Assembly (NCBI RefSeq): GCF_026278245.1
Contig: NZ_CP111079.1
Coordinates: 2,110,501 to 2,174,500, forward strand
DNA: 64,000 nucleotides
Reading direction: 5' to 3'
Source of the DNA: Pontibacter kalidii
GTDB taxonomy: Bacteria > Bacteroidota > Bacteroidia > Cytophagales > Hymenobacteraceae
A program made the position numbers and the translations under genes. The notes below the pieces were generated by a model that was not told the DNA's origin, did no database searches, and saw only the letters and a list, made by a program, of their open reading frames with translations. Numbering within the stretch: the first letter of the stretch is position 1; each line of letters opens with the position of its first letter. This document shows, piece after piece, positions 26,032 through 33,495 of the stretch.

Positions 26032-27888
26032 CTATTCCGTGAACTCCAAGCAAGCCACTTTTCCATCCATGGTGCTCACCACCACCCGCTTCTTATCCAG
26101 CGGCATAATGGGATTCATAAGGCCGTTGGATACCTTGTGCTGCCAAATCACCTTGCCGGTTTTCCTGTCTACCGCGCTGGCCATGCCCGAGTGGCTTGGC
26201 ACGTAGATCACGCCCTTATGCTCCACTATGGCTGATGGGGCAAGTTCGTAAGGCAGGTCAAGCGATGACCGCCACGCAACCTGCATCGAATCTGCCGTTG
26301 TGGATACACCTACCAACTCCCCATCCATTGTTTTTGCGTACACCAGCGCCTTGTCTTCCGACAGGCCCATGGACTCGCGCACTCTCACGTCCTTCATCTG
26401 CTTGCGCCATACTTCCGCCCCGGTTTTAGCATCCAGCGCAGTCATATGGCGATCCGGTGCCACGATAAATACCTTTCCGCCTGTTGCCACCGGGTAGCAG
26501 GCGGCCGGTGAGAACATACGGTTTGGGGAGCCGTTGTTCCATTTCCACTCCAGCTTACCGGTAGCGGCATTCAGCGCGTAAAAGTCATTCCCCCAGCTTC
26601 CAAAATAGATCTTGTCGTTATAGAACAGCGGCTTGGTCACCACAAAGTCTTTTATCTGGTCGAACTCCCACAGCTTTTTGCCATTCTTCAGGTTAAGGGC
26701 TCTGAAATGGCCATCGGAACCACCAATGTACACGGCTTTATTTTTGATGGTTGGAGCGCCCAGGACAGGCCGCAGGGTTTTGTGTTTCCAAACGAGCGCT
26801 CCGGTAGCAGCATCGAGGCAATAGACATGATTGTCGGAGGAGCCCACCACAACATACCCTTTTGCCGCCGCCGGGGTAGAGTAAATCTTTCCGCCCGTTT
26901 GATAAGCCCACTTTTTCTCCCCCGTCTCTTTATCCAGCGCGTAGACCCAGCCACTGGTGTTGGTTGCATACACCAGGTTCTTGTAGCTTGCGGTACCGGC
27001 TCCCACGTCACTGTCGTCCTGGTACTCCCATACTACTTTCACGTTGGGATATTTCTTGTTCACGGCATAAGACGGCCGGTGGTACTGTGTCGTTTCATTT
27101 TCCAAGTGATGGTTCTCTAAGGGTACCTCCAGCCACTTCTCCTGCGTTTGCTCCACCGGATTTCGCACCTCAAAGCTTGCCACGCCATCCGCAAAAGCCA
27201 CAATATTATAACCGCCCACGCTGGCTTTCGCCCGAAGGTTCGAGCGCCCCATCACAGCCGGAATGCCATCGTAGGTGAACCGGCGGTTGCCATGCCCATG
27301 CCCGTGCATGATCAGCTGCACGTTTCGTTTCTTCAGCAAGTCGATCGCCTCATACCAGTTGTTCAGGGAGGAGTCCTGCGGGTAGTGGTTCAGGTAAATC
27401 ACCGGCATCTGGGGGTCCGCCATGTGCGTGAGCACCGAGTCGAGCCATACCATGTTCTCCCGTGGCACCTGGCCTGGCCCCATGCGCATGTTGGGGCCGG
27501 AGCTTGTGCCGGCAAAAAGGAAGCCGTTGTGGGTAAAAGTAAAAGTCTCGGCGCCAAACACGGTTCTGAAGCTGTTGCTCCCACTCTCCGACCAGTTGGA
27601 GTCGTGGTTGCCTGCAATGATGTACCACGGCTTGTTCAGGCCATCCAGCACCTGTTTCGCCAGTTTCAATTCCTGGTCCGATCCAAATTCAGTTATATCG
27701 CCCGTAATCACAGCAAAGCTGATGGAGTCATTGGCATTTATATCTTCAACGGTGCGCCTCAGGTCCTCCTCGGCGGTGTTACCTCCAATATGGGTATCTG
27801 TTACAAAGGCAAATTTAAAGGACTGGGCCTCACAGTAACCAACTGTTAGCAGGAACGCCAGCAGCCAAAAGCTTCTCATTACTCTCAT
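26032..27888 (-). CDS. Metallophosphoesterase fused to a PQQ-type beta-propeller
   Basis: A 618-residue secreted protein (signal ending GYCEAQS). Residues of about 25-250 are a calcineurin-like phosphoesterase with every metal motif visible: DTHIG, GDITEFG, GNHD, YLNHYP and HGHGHGN. Residues of about 295-615 form a PQQ/BamB-like propeller of repeated blades, for example VYALDKETGEKKWAYQTGG and VYCLDAATGALVWKHK. The substrate is unknown; propellers of this type usually mediate binding. A second ATG nine bases in (27879) is possible. It follows the deacetylase domain by 78 bp and is probably the last gene of the leftward operon starting at 31220. Confidence 0.87.
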   Translation of the reverse strand: MRVMRSFWLLAFLLTVGYCEAQSFKFAFVTDTHIGGNTAEEDLRRTVEDINANDSISFAVITGDITEFGSDQELKLAKQVLDGLNKPWYIIAGNHDSNWSESGSNSFRTVFGAETFTFTHNGFLFAGTSSGPNMRMGPGQVPRENMVWLDSVLTHMADPQMPVIYLNHYPQDSSLNNWYEAIDLLKKRNVQLIMHGHGHGNRRFTYDGIPAVMGRSNLRAKASVGGYNIVAFADGVASFEVRNPVEQTQEKWLEVPLENHHLENETTQYHRPSYAVNKKYPNVKVVWEYQDDSDVGAGTASYKNLVYATNTSGWVYALDKETGEKKWAYQTGGKIYSTPAAAKGYVVVGSSDNHVYCLDAATGALVWKHKTLRPVLGAPTIKNKAVYIGGSDGHFRALNLKNGKKLWEFDQIKDFVVTKPLFYNDKIYFGSWGNDFYALNAATGKLEWKWNNGSPNRMFSPAACYPVATGGKVFIVAPDRHMTALDAKTGAEVWRKQMKDVRVRESMGLSEDKALVYAKTMDGELVGVSTTADSMQVAWRSSLDLPYELAPSAIVEHKGVIYVPSHSGMASAVDRKTGKVIWQHKVSNGLMNPIMPLDKKRVVVSTMDGKVACLEFTE

Positions 27889-27966
27889 TTTATGTGTAGT
27901 GGTGTTTTGTTAAAATTTATACTTGGCCGCTGTCTGGCGGTAAGCGAAACCAAGGGAGCAGGTTGT

Positions 27967-28668
27967 TTATAACAACTCATTTATCTTTACAAACTGATAC
28001 CCCTTCCTTTTCAATTCTGTCAGGAGCTCATTCAGCCGGTCGTAGAATTTATCGGTGCGGCGCGGGTCTGTGCCGATATGTACCAGAAGTATAAAGCCGT
28101 TCAACCCGTGCGGATCCTGCTGCTCATACGCCATTATCGACCGGTAAACCATTTCTGAGTTCACATACCGCTTTCCCATCTCCGGCCAGGTATAGTCGGC
28201 GGTGGAGCGGGTGCCGGGGCTAAAGTTTACCAGCTGCAGCCCTTCCTGCGCCGTCCACTCCGCTATACGTTGGTTGTACCACTCGAACGGCGGCAAAAAG
28301 TAGGACGCATCCGATTGACTCACGCCAAACGCCGCCATACGCGCATAGTTCTGCCGCAGGTCCCGGCTAAACTGCTCTTGCGTAACAAGCAGGCTGTCGC
28401 GTTTGGTCCAGTCGCAGTAAAGCAGATGCTCATCGGAATGGGCGCCCATGTAATGCCCCTCTTTTACCAGACTCTTTATCAGAGGACCGAAAGCAGGATT
28501 TCTGTAAAAGCGCCCGGTAAGGAAAAAGGAAGCCTTGGTGCCGTGCTTCGCCAGCGTTTGCCGGATTACCTCCCCTCCATCGGCATATTCATCTCCTGTA
28601 AATACCAGAGCGATACTTTTTACAGCCGTATCGCCCCGTATGATGGCTCCATAGCCATCGGTAACTAC
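27967..28668 (-). CDS. Polysaccharide-deacetylase-like (CE4) domain, -1 frame continuation of the GH9 gene
   Basis: This 233-residue reading frame continues from GTA at 28668, in the -1 frame relative to GH9. Carbohydrate-esterase-4 motifs are visible: IALVFTGDEYADGG replaces TFDDG (its Asp a metal ligand), GAHSDEH gives the HSxxH metal site, YFLPPFEWYN stands for the RPPxG loop, and ILLVHIGTD lies in the last strand. The frame is open back to 28776 but has no ATG, GTG or TTG before the internal ATG at 28449, which would delete the first motif. It therefore cannot be made whole as a separate protein. Expression by -1 frameshifting from GH9 would give an 852-residue fusion. Deacetylation of GlcNAc-containing glycans is inferred. 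Confidence 0.75.
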   Translation of the reverse strand, partial: VVTDGYGAIIRGDTAVKSIALVFTGDEYADGGEVIRQTLAKHGTKASFFLTGRFYRNPAFGPLIKSLVKEGHYMGAHSDEHLLYCDWTKRDSLLVTQEQFSRDLRQNYARMAAFGVSQSDASYFLPPFEWYNQRIAEWTAQEGLQLVNFSPGTRSTADYTWPEMGKRYVNSEMVYRSIMAYEQQDPHGLNGFILLVHIGTDPRRTDKFYDRLNELLTELKRKGYQFVKINELL

Positions 28669-28690
28669 TTTTTTGCCTGAGCCCCCTCCT
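28642..28690 (-). promoter_or_regulatory. Candidate programmed -1 ribosomal frameshift signal
   Basis: Read leftward: AGGAGG at 28690-28685, a 10-nt spacer, the slippery heptamer A AAA AAG at 28674-28668 in the correct zero-frame phase (GCA AAA AAG), the GH9 stop TAG at 28667-28665, then a perfect hairpin GATGGCT-ATGG-AGCCATC at 28659-28642 starting 8 nt after the heptamer. This is the three-part arrangement of the E. coli dnaX signal. A single-base homopolymer indel could mimic the outcome but not the surrounding elements. Confidence 0.68.
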
Positions 28691-30524
28691 GTGCTCTGTG
28701 TTCCCTGGAGGCAAGCAGATAGATCAGGGAGGCCGTTCCGTCCATCGTAGGCTCGTTGGTGCTGTAGTCCCCAAAGTCATCGTGGTATACCACCAGGTCC
28801 GACTGGAAGGCGGCATATTCATCCGGCTGCTCCAGTTTTATTCCGATCAGGTTCTTATAGATGCTGCCATAAACCGGGCCATCGACCAGACCACCGTCCA
28901 GCGGCATCTGGTGCAGGAAGGTCAAGGCAGAGTGCGGGTCTTCGGGGGTATCACCGTGGGCGGGTAGGCCAAACACCATGCTTGTGCCCCAGGGGTTCAC
29001 TCCAAAAAGCCAGTCGATGTTGGCCTGCTCCAGTTCTGCAAAAGTCTCATCTCCGGAAAGCTCCCGGTAAAGATGGTTCTGAATGGCGAAAGAGGTAGTC
29101 AGGTTATTGGAGCACCAGATAAAAGGCACACCACGGTAAAAGGCATTTTGCTTCGCTTTCCTGTTAACCCGTTCGATACCTTCCTTATAAAAACTTATTA
29201 ACTCAGCTTTTTTGCCGGCTTCAGCTTGTTTTGCCAGTTCGTAATGGCCAAAGTTGTGGAACGGATACCATTGGTAATGGCGCGCTGTATCTGCCCCCAT
29301 CCAAGGGGTTACTTTCTCCTGCAAGCCATATTGGAAAGCCTGATCAAAGTAGCGCTGGTCTCCTGTAAGCTGATACAAGGCAGCGGCTCCAAGCTGCATA
29401 TCGTCTACCCAGTTATCTTCTTCATAGAAGTATGGGGCCCGGTTAGGGGCAGTTTGTGCTACTCCCGGCTTTGCCAGCCCCAGCTTGTAGGCTGATAGCG
29501 CCTTCTTACTATACGCGCTTGCCAGGTCATCCTCCCGCTCGCCGTAGAGTTGCGCGCCCAGGGCAAAGGCACTGGCAAACTTTCCTGCCGTAGAGGCCAC
29601 GCCTGTTGCCCTGTTCTTATACTTGCCTAAGCCTTGTGGCTCGCCGGTGGCAAAGTATACCGGGCGGGCCCTTCCTTTTCCCATCCCGTAGTCCACATCG
29701 TCTTTCGTAGGCAAGCGAAGCCCCTGGTGATCGCGGTCGTCGGCCAGTTGGTTGAACAGCCAATCTTCGCGCGGGTGCATTTTGGATAGCCAGGTCAGCC
29801 CCCACTTTGCCTCGTCCAGCACGTCGGCCACCCCGTTGCTCCCCTCCAGGCCATTGTCCAAGTGCTGATCAGAAAACACCTCCGGAAAATCGCGGTAAGC
29901 GGCCAGCAGGTGGTAAGTGGCGTTTGCGGACGTGGTGGCATACTGGAGGTAATCAGAGGCATCATGCCACCCGCCCGACACATCGATTAGGGTGCTGTCC
30001 GGCATGGGGCCATACATCGTATAGCCATCGTGCACGTGGCAGGAGTCCTGCAAGTATGGGTTGTAGCCGCTGCGCTGCTGGCGCATGTAGCGCAGCGCAA
30101 AATCAGCGGTGCCGCTATACACATCTGCATCAATCCTAAAGGCAGGAGATTTTACCTTGCCAGCTTTGATATGGTAGCTGCCGGGCTCAGCAAACTGGCT
30201 GAAGTTCAGCCGGTATGATTCCTTGAAAGGGCCATAAGCACCGAAGGCCTCCCCGGCACTGCCCTTGAAAACAACTTTACCTGTCTTCTCGTCCACTAAT
30301 TCAAAGCTCCGGAGGCGGCCAGGGGATTTACTTACCCAAACGGCCACCTTCACACCAGCGGGAGTATAGCCCAACTGATTAATGCGCACCCAAGCCTGCT
30401 CCTGTTCAGCGGCAACCCCACTGGCGGCATCGGACTTTGATGGCACACAACCTGAAATGCCAACGCCAGCCACCATAGTAGTAACTGCCAAAGCGATGGG
30501 GAGCAATCTTTTCTTATTAATCAT
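28665..30524 (-). CDS. Glycoside hydrolase family 9 lipoprotein
   Basis: A 619-residue protein with a lipobox (GVGISGC, Cys26). An Ig-like CelD_N domain at about 42-132 (WVRINQLGYTPAGVKVAV) precedes the GH9 catalytic domain. That domain shows GGWHDASDY (Asp188 and Asp191, base/nucleophile-water pair), WLFGVNPWGTSMVFG, and DYSTNEPTMD with the acid Glu591 close to the C terminus. GH9 covers endoglucanases and exo-beta-glucosaminidases. Here, beside amidases, GHL10 enzymes and a deacetylase domain, glucosaminide cleavage is a better guess than cellulose. The stop sits in a dnaX-like -1 frameshift context (28642-28690). The gene lies 87 bp after the PGRP amidase, in the same leftward operon. Confidence 0.9.
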   Translation of the reverse strand: MINKKRLLPIALAVTTMVAGVGISGCVPSKSDAASGVAAEQEQAWVRINQLGYTPAGVKVAVWVSKSPGRLRSFELVDEKTGKVVFKGSAGEAFGAYGPFKESYRLNFSQFAEPGSYHIKAGKVKSPAFRIDADVYSGTADFALRYMRQQRSGYNPYLQDSCHVHDGYTMYGPMPDSTLIDVSGGWHDASDYLQYATTSANATYHLLAAYRDFPEVFSDQHLDNGLEGSNGVADVLDEAKWGLTWLSKMHPREDWLFNQLADDRDHQGLRLPTKDDVDYGMGKGRARPVYFATGEPQGLGKYKNRATGVASTAGKFASAFALGAQLYGEREDDLASAYSKKALSAYKLGLAKPGVAQTAPNRAPYFYEEDNWVDDMQLGAAALYQLTGDQRYFDQAFQYGLQEKVTPWMGADTARHYQWYPFHNFGHYELAKQAEAGKKAELISFYKEGIERVNRKAKQNAFYRGVPFIWCSNNLTTSFAIQNHLYRELSGDETFAELEQANIDWLFGVNPWGTSMVFGLPAHGDTPEDPHSALTFLHQMPLDGGLVDGPVYGSIYKNLIGIKLEQPDEYAAFQSDLVVYHDDFGDYSTNEPTMDGTASLIYLLASREHRAQEGAQAKK

Positions 30525-30611
30525 TGTGGTGATCTTGGTTTCTGAAGGTATGACCCGTTTACTACAGGCGCTGATATATTGCCCGTCGGAGTTGCTATGC
30601 AGATGCCTATA

Positions 30612-31220
30612 TTAGTCTTGTCCTGCCACCAACTTCTGGAAATCGGGCAGTTTCTCATAAAGCACCTTTCCAGGGCATTGCGTTTGTGCAAAGTCCAGGT
30701 GCCCTCCTATACTGTCGGCCGGGATGTTATACTTCCTGGCTAATGCCGGTATCAATACTTCGAGTGTTGCCAGCTGTTTCGCCGTTACTTCCTCCACCTC
30801 AAAGTTGCCTTCAACCACTACCAAAAGGTGGCCAGTCGGGTCGTAGGCCGTATTGGAGTCTCCCGCATACCCGAGCTCCCTGCCTTCTGCTACTTCTCCG
30901 TTGCAATCCACATACAGGTGGTACGGAATGTCTGCCCACACAGGCTTGGTTTTGCCACTTGCCAGGGCGCTCTCCTCCTGCGAGAACTTTTGAAGCGCCC
31001 GCATCTTCTCCGCTAGCGCCCTCTCCGGCACCTGCCTTGTAGCCGTGTGGTGGATGGTAAGCCGGTTTAAGGTATGGCTGCGCATGGGCAACACCGCCGC
31101 CTTTGCACCCCATGCTTCGCGCGACATAAATTGTATTTCCTCAGGCACAGGTTGCTGTGTGGCTGGACGTTGGCAACCGAAAAGTACAAAGAGGAGGGGA
31201 ATCAGGAAAGCCTGCTTCAT
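30612..31220 (-). CDS. Peptidoglycan-recognition-protein-type amidase, lipoprotein
   Basis: A 202-residue protein: lipoprotein signal MKQAFLIPLLFVLFGC (Cys16), then a PGRP/Amidase_2 domain starting FMSREAWGAKAA. Zinc ligands are the His of LTIHHTATRQ, the His of GGHLDFAQTQCPG and the Cys of the same motif, with the tyrosine-containing IPYHLYVD strand between. This is the T7-lysozyme/PGRP ligand set (H, H, C), unlike the AmpD-type Asp of the protein at 1685. It should remove stem peptides from glycan strands at the cell surface. It is the first gene of the leftward amidase-GH9-CE4-phosphoesterase operon and is divergent from the GHL10 gene at 31472. Confidence 0.9.
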   Translation of the reverse strand: MKQAFLIPLLFVLFGCQRPATQQPVPEEIQFMSREAWGAKAAVLPMRSHTLNRLTIHHTATRQVPERALAEKMRALQKFSQEESALASGKTKPVWADIPYHLYVDCNGEVAEGRELGYAGDSNTAYDPTGHLLVVVEGNFEVEEVTAKQLATLEVLIPALARKYNIPADSIGGHLDFAQTQCPGKVLYEKLPDFQKLVAGQD

Positions 31221-31331
31221 AGGTTGTTTGTAAAGCTGTGTTTCTTGTTTATGACAACAGACTCTGCATAAGCCCTGTACACCATCCGGTTAACTTTGTA
31301 AAAAAGGCGCGGGGCGATCTGTATCGATCAG

Positions 31332-31367
31332 ATTGCTAATATACTACGTCTGTTATATATTAGCAAT
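31332..31367. promoter_or_regulatory. Perfect 12-bp inverted repeat, candidate operator between divergent operons
   Basis: ATTGCTAATATA (31332-31343) and TATATTAGCAAT (31356-31367) are exact inverted copies separated by 12 bp. They lie in the 251-bp spacer between the amidase-GH9 operon and the second GHL10 gene, so one protein could control both. The core TTAGCAA matches the ROK and susC upstream sites, but the order of half-sites is reversed and their spacing shorter. Confidence 0.6.
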
Positions 31368-31471
31368 TACATACATATTCGCCTGCACCGGAGCCCCATA
31401 AGTATCTTTCCCAAACTACAGCCCGGACAACTCCTTTCAACTTATCACCCTTTAAAACCCTTACACTACGC

Positions 31472-33013
31472 ATGAAGAAGCTATTTACTTTAACCACTCT
31501 TGTACTTGCCCTTTTGTCATTTAATGTACAGTCTCAATCACACGCCCCCAAAAGAGAGTTCAGAGCTGTATGGATCGCTACTGTGGCAAACATAGACTGG
31601 CCAAGCCAGCCAGGCCTTTCCTCGGTTATTCAGCAGGAAGAGTTTAGGTATATTTTGGATGAGCACCAGAAAAACGGCATGAACGCCGTGGTGGTACAGG
31701 TTCGCCCTACAACTGATGCCCTCTTCCGAAGCGACCGGGAACTGTGGTCGCACTGGCTTACCGGCACCCAAGGCAAGGCACCTAACCCGCCCTATGATCC
31801 ACTTGCGTTTCAGATAGAAGAGGCGCACAAAAGAGGGATGGAGTTCCATGCCTGGTTTAATCCCTACCGCGCCTCCCACGACACCATCATCGCCAACCTG
31901 AACCCCAACCACATCACGCAGACAAAGCCGGAGTGGTTTGTGCAATATGGCGGCAAGTTATACTTTAAACCCGGCCTTCCGGAGGTAAGGGAGTACATCA
32001 CCGGCATTATCATGGATGTGGTGCGGAACTACGAGGTAGACGCCATCCACTTTGACGACTACTTCTATCCTTATCCTACAGCCGAACCTTTTCCGGACGA
32101 TGAGGATTTTGCCAAGTATGGGGCCGGCTTTGCCAGCAAAGACGACTGGCGCCGTTACAACGTGGATGAGGTGATCAGAACTCTTTCTGATAGTATAAAG
32201 GCCGTGAACCCCAGGGTGAAATTTGGTATCAGTCCTTTTTCCATCTGGCGCAACAAAACCGCAGAAGATGCCCGCGGCTCTGACACAAAAGGCGGCCTCA
32301 CCAACTACGACCACCTGTACGCCGACATCCGGGGTTGGCTCGAAAAGGACTGGATCGATTACAATGTGCCGCAGCTATACTTCCACATTGGCTATGAGGT
32401 GGCTGATTATGCAAAACTGCTGGACTGGTGGAGCAATAACAATTTTGGCAAACACCTCTACATTGGCCAGGGCACCTATAAAATCAACAGCGACCGGAGG
32501 TTTAAGGAATGGTCTGACCCGCTGGAGAATGGCCGCCAATTGCGTTTGAACCGCAGTACCCCGAATGTGCATGGCAGCGTTTTCTTCAGCTCAAGGTCTG
32601 TGATGAGCAACCCAAATGGCGTACAGGACAGCCTACGGCAGGACTTCTATAGGCTACCCGCGCTGGTACCTACCATGAAATGGATTGATGCTGTAGCACC
32701 TTTGGCACCGGAGGCTCTGGAAGCTAAGAGTACCCACGAAGGTATTTATTTGACTTGGAGCGCTTCAAAGCCAGCCTCTGACGGTGAGTCTGCACGTTAT
32801 TATGTTATCTACCGCTTTCTCAAAAAGCAGCAGCCTGACTTTGACAACCCTGAAAATATCGTAGCCAAAGTATACAAAGACACGCACCAATTCCTGGATA
32901 CCACCGTTTCCGCTGGTGAGGGCTATGTATATTTTGTTACCTCCCTTGACCAGATCCAGAACGAGAGCGCGCCATCTCCTAGAGTAAAGGCTAAGGGTAG
33001 AAAATTGCTATAA
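31472..33013 (+). CDS. GHL10-family glycoside hydrolase (DUF187; DigH/YngK-like), copy 2
   Basis: A 513-residue secreted protein (signal ending SFNVQSQS), closely related along its whole length to the product at 24196. Shared stretches include FRAVWIATVANIDWP, ILDEHQKNGMNAVVVQVRP, IHFDDYFYPYP and GSVFFSSRSVMSNPN. A fibronectin-III-like end starts at about residue 410 and lacks the aromatic insert of copy 1. Predicted activity is hydrolysis of peptide-free peptidoglycan or a similar amino-sugar glycan. It has a candidate operator upstream (31332) and a terminator downstream (33049). The two copies bracket the amidase-GH9 operon. Confidence 0.87.
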   Translation: MKKLFTLTTLVLALLSFNVQSQSHAPKREFRAVWIATVANIDWPSQPGLSSVIQQEEFRYILDEHQKNGMNAVVVQVRPTTDALFRSDRELWSHWLTGTQGKAPNPPYDPLAFQIEEAHKRGMEFHAWFNPYRASHDTIIANLNPNHITQTKPEWFVQYGGKLYFKPGLPEVREYITGIIMDVVRNYEVDAIHFDDYFYPYPTAEPFPDDEDFAKYGAGFASKDDWRRYNVDEVIRTLSDSIKAVNPRVKFGISPFSIWRNKTAEDARGSDTKGGLTNYDHLYADIRGWLEKDWIDYNVPQLYFHIGYEVADYAKLLDWWSNNNFGKHLYIGQGTYKINSDRRFKEWSDPLENGRQLRLNRSTPNVHGSVFFSSRSVMSNPNGVQDSLRQDFYRLPALVPTMKWIDAVAPLAPEALEAKSTHEGIYLTWSASKPASDGESARYYVIYRFLKKQQPDFDNPENIVAKVYKDTHQFLDTTVSAGEGYVYFVTSLDQIQNESAPSPRVKAKGRKLL

Positions 33014-33048
33014 GCCTTGGTACATGCCATCTTAAGCTTCTATAAAAA

Positions 33049-33073
33049 TGAGCAGGGAAACATTACTGCTCAT
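33049..33073 (+). terminator. Intrinsic terminator after GHL10 copy 2
   Basis: The stem ATGAGCAG / CTGCTCAT (8 bp) has a 9-nt loop and is followed by a T-rich tail, 36 bp after the stop. Confidence 0.78.
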
Positions 33074-33440
33074 TTCTTTTTACCACTTATTTTTCTTGCA
33101 GGTTAATTTGATCTGCTACTGACACAGTGCTGCTTCTTCCTCCTGGCCCAATGTTCTCTTCCTCTCCCCTACCTATCCGAGAAGAGGAAAAGAGCACTTG
33201 AATAAATGCATTTTACCGAATAATAAAGCTACAACAGCAAAATTTTGAGCCAGAGATGGAAAGCACTGGTGTCTTGAGCGAGGCAGCTCTCACTGCTAAA
33301 GGGTATAGAAGCACTCCATTTAAAAGAATCCAGAGATAGGCTACTCAAAAGTATTCTACACCCTGCATGTTGCGCAGTACTTTTATCGTTGCAGGATGCT
33401 CCTGTATACTACTAAAGTTGAGATCAATAGATACAAAAAA
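33074..33440. other. Gene-free convergent spacer (about 370 bp)
   Basis: AT-rich sequence between two terminators that face each other. I see no gene or repeat in it. Confidence 0.5.
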
Positions 33441-33470
33441 AGCCCTCCGGGCTTGTGGCACCGGAGGGCT
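33441..33470 (-). terminator. Intrinsic terminator after susC/susD pair 2
   Basis: The stem AGCCCTCCGG / CCGGAGGGCT (10 bp) has a 10-nt loop. Read leftward it is followed by seven Ts. It lies 26 bp beyond the SusD stop. Confidence 0.87.
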
Positions 33471-33495
33471 TTAGTAATAATTCACAATGTAGTTA

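Noticed and set aside
27967..28449. Stand-alone 160-residue deacetylase gene starting at ATG 28449
   Set aside because: This start would delete the first catalytic motif (TGDEY) and the first strands, while the frame upstream remains domain-like up to the GH9 stop. A frameshifted fusion explains it better.
28665..30524. Calling the GH9 protein a cellulase
   Set aside because: Family 9 also contains exo-glucosaminidases, and the neighbours point to amino-sugar glycans; specificity cannot be read from the sequence.
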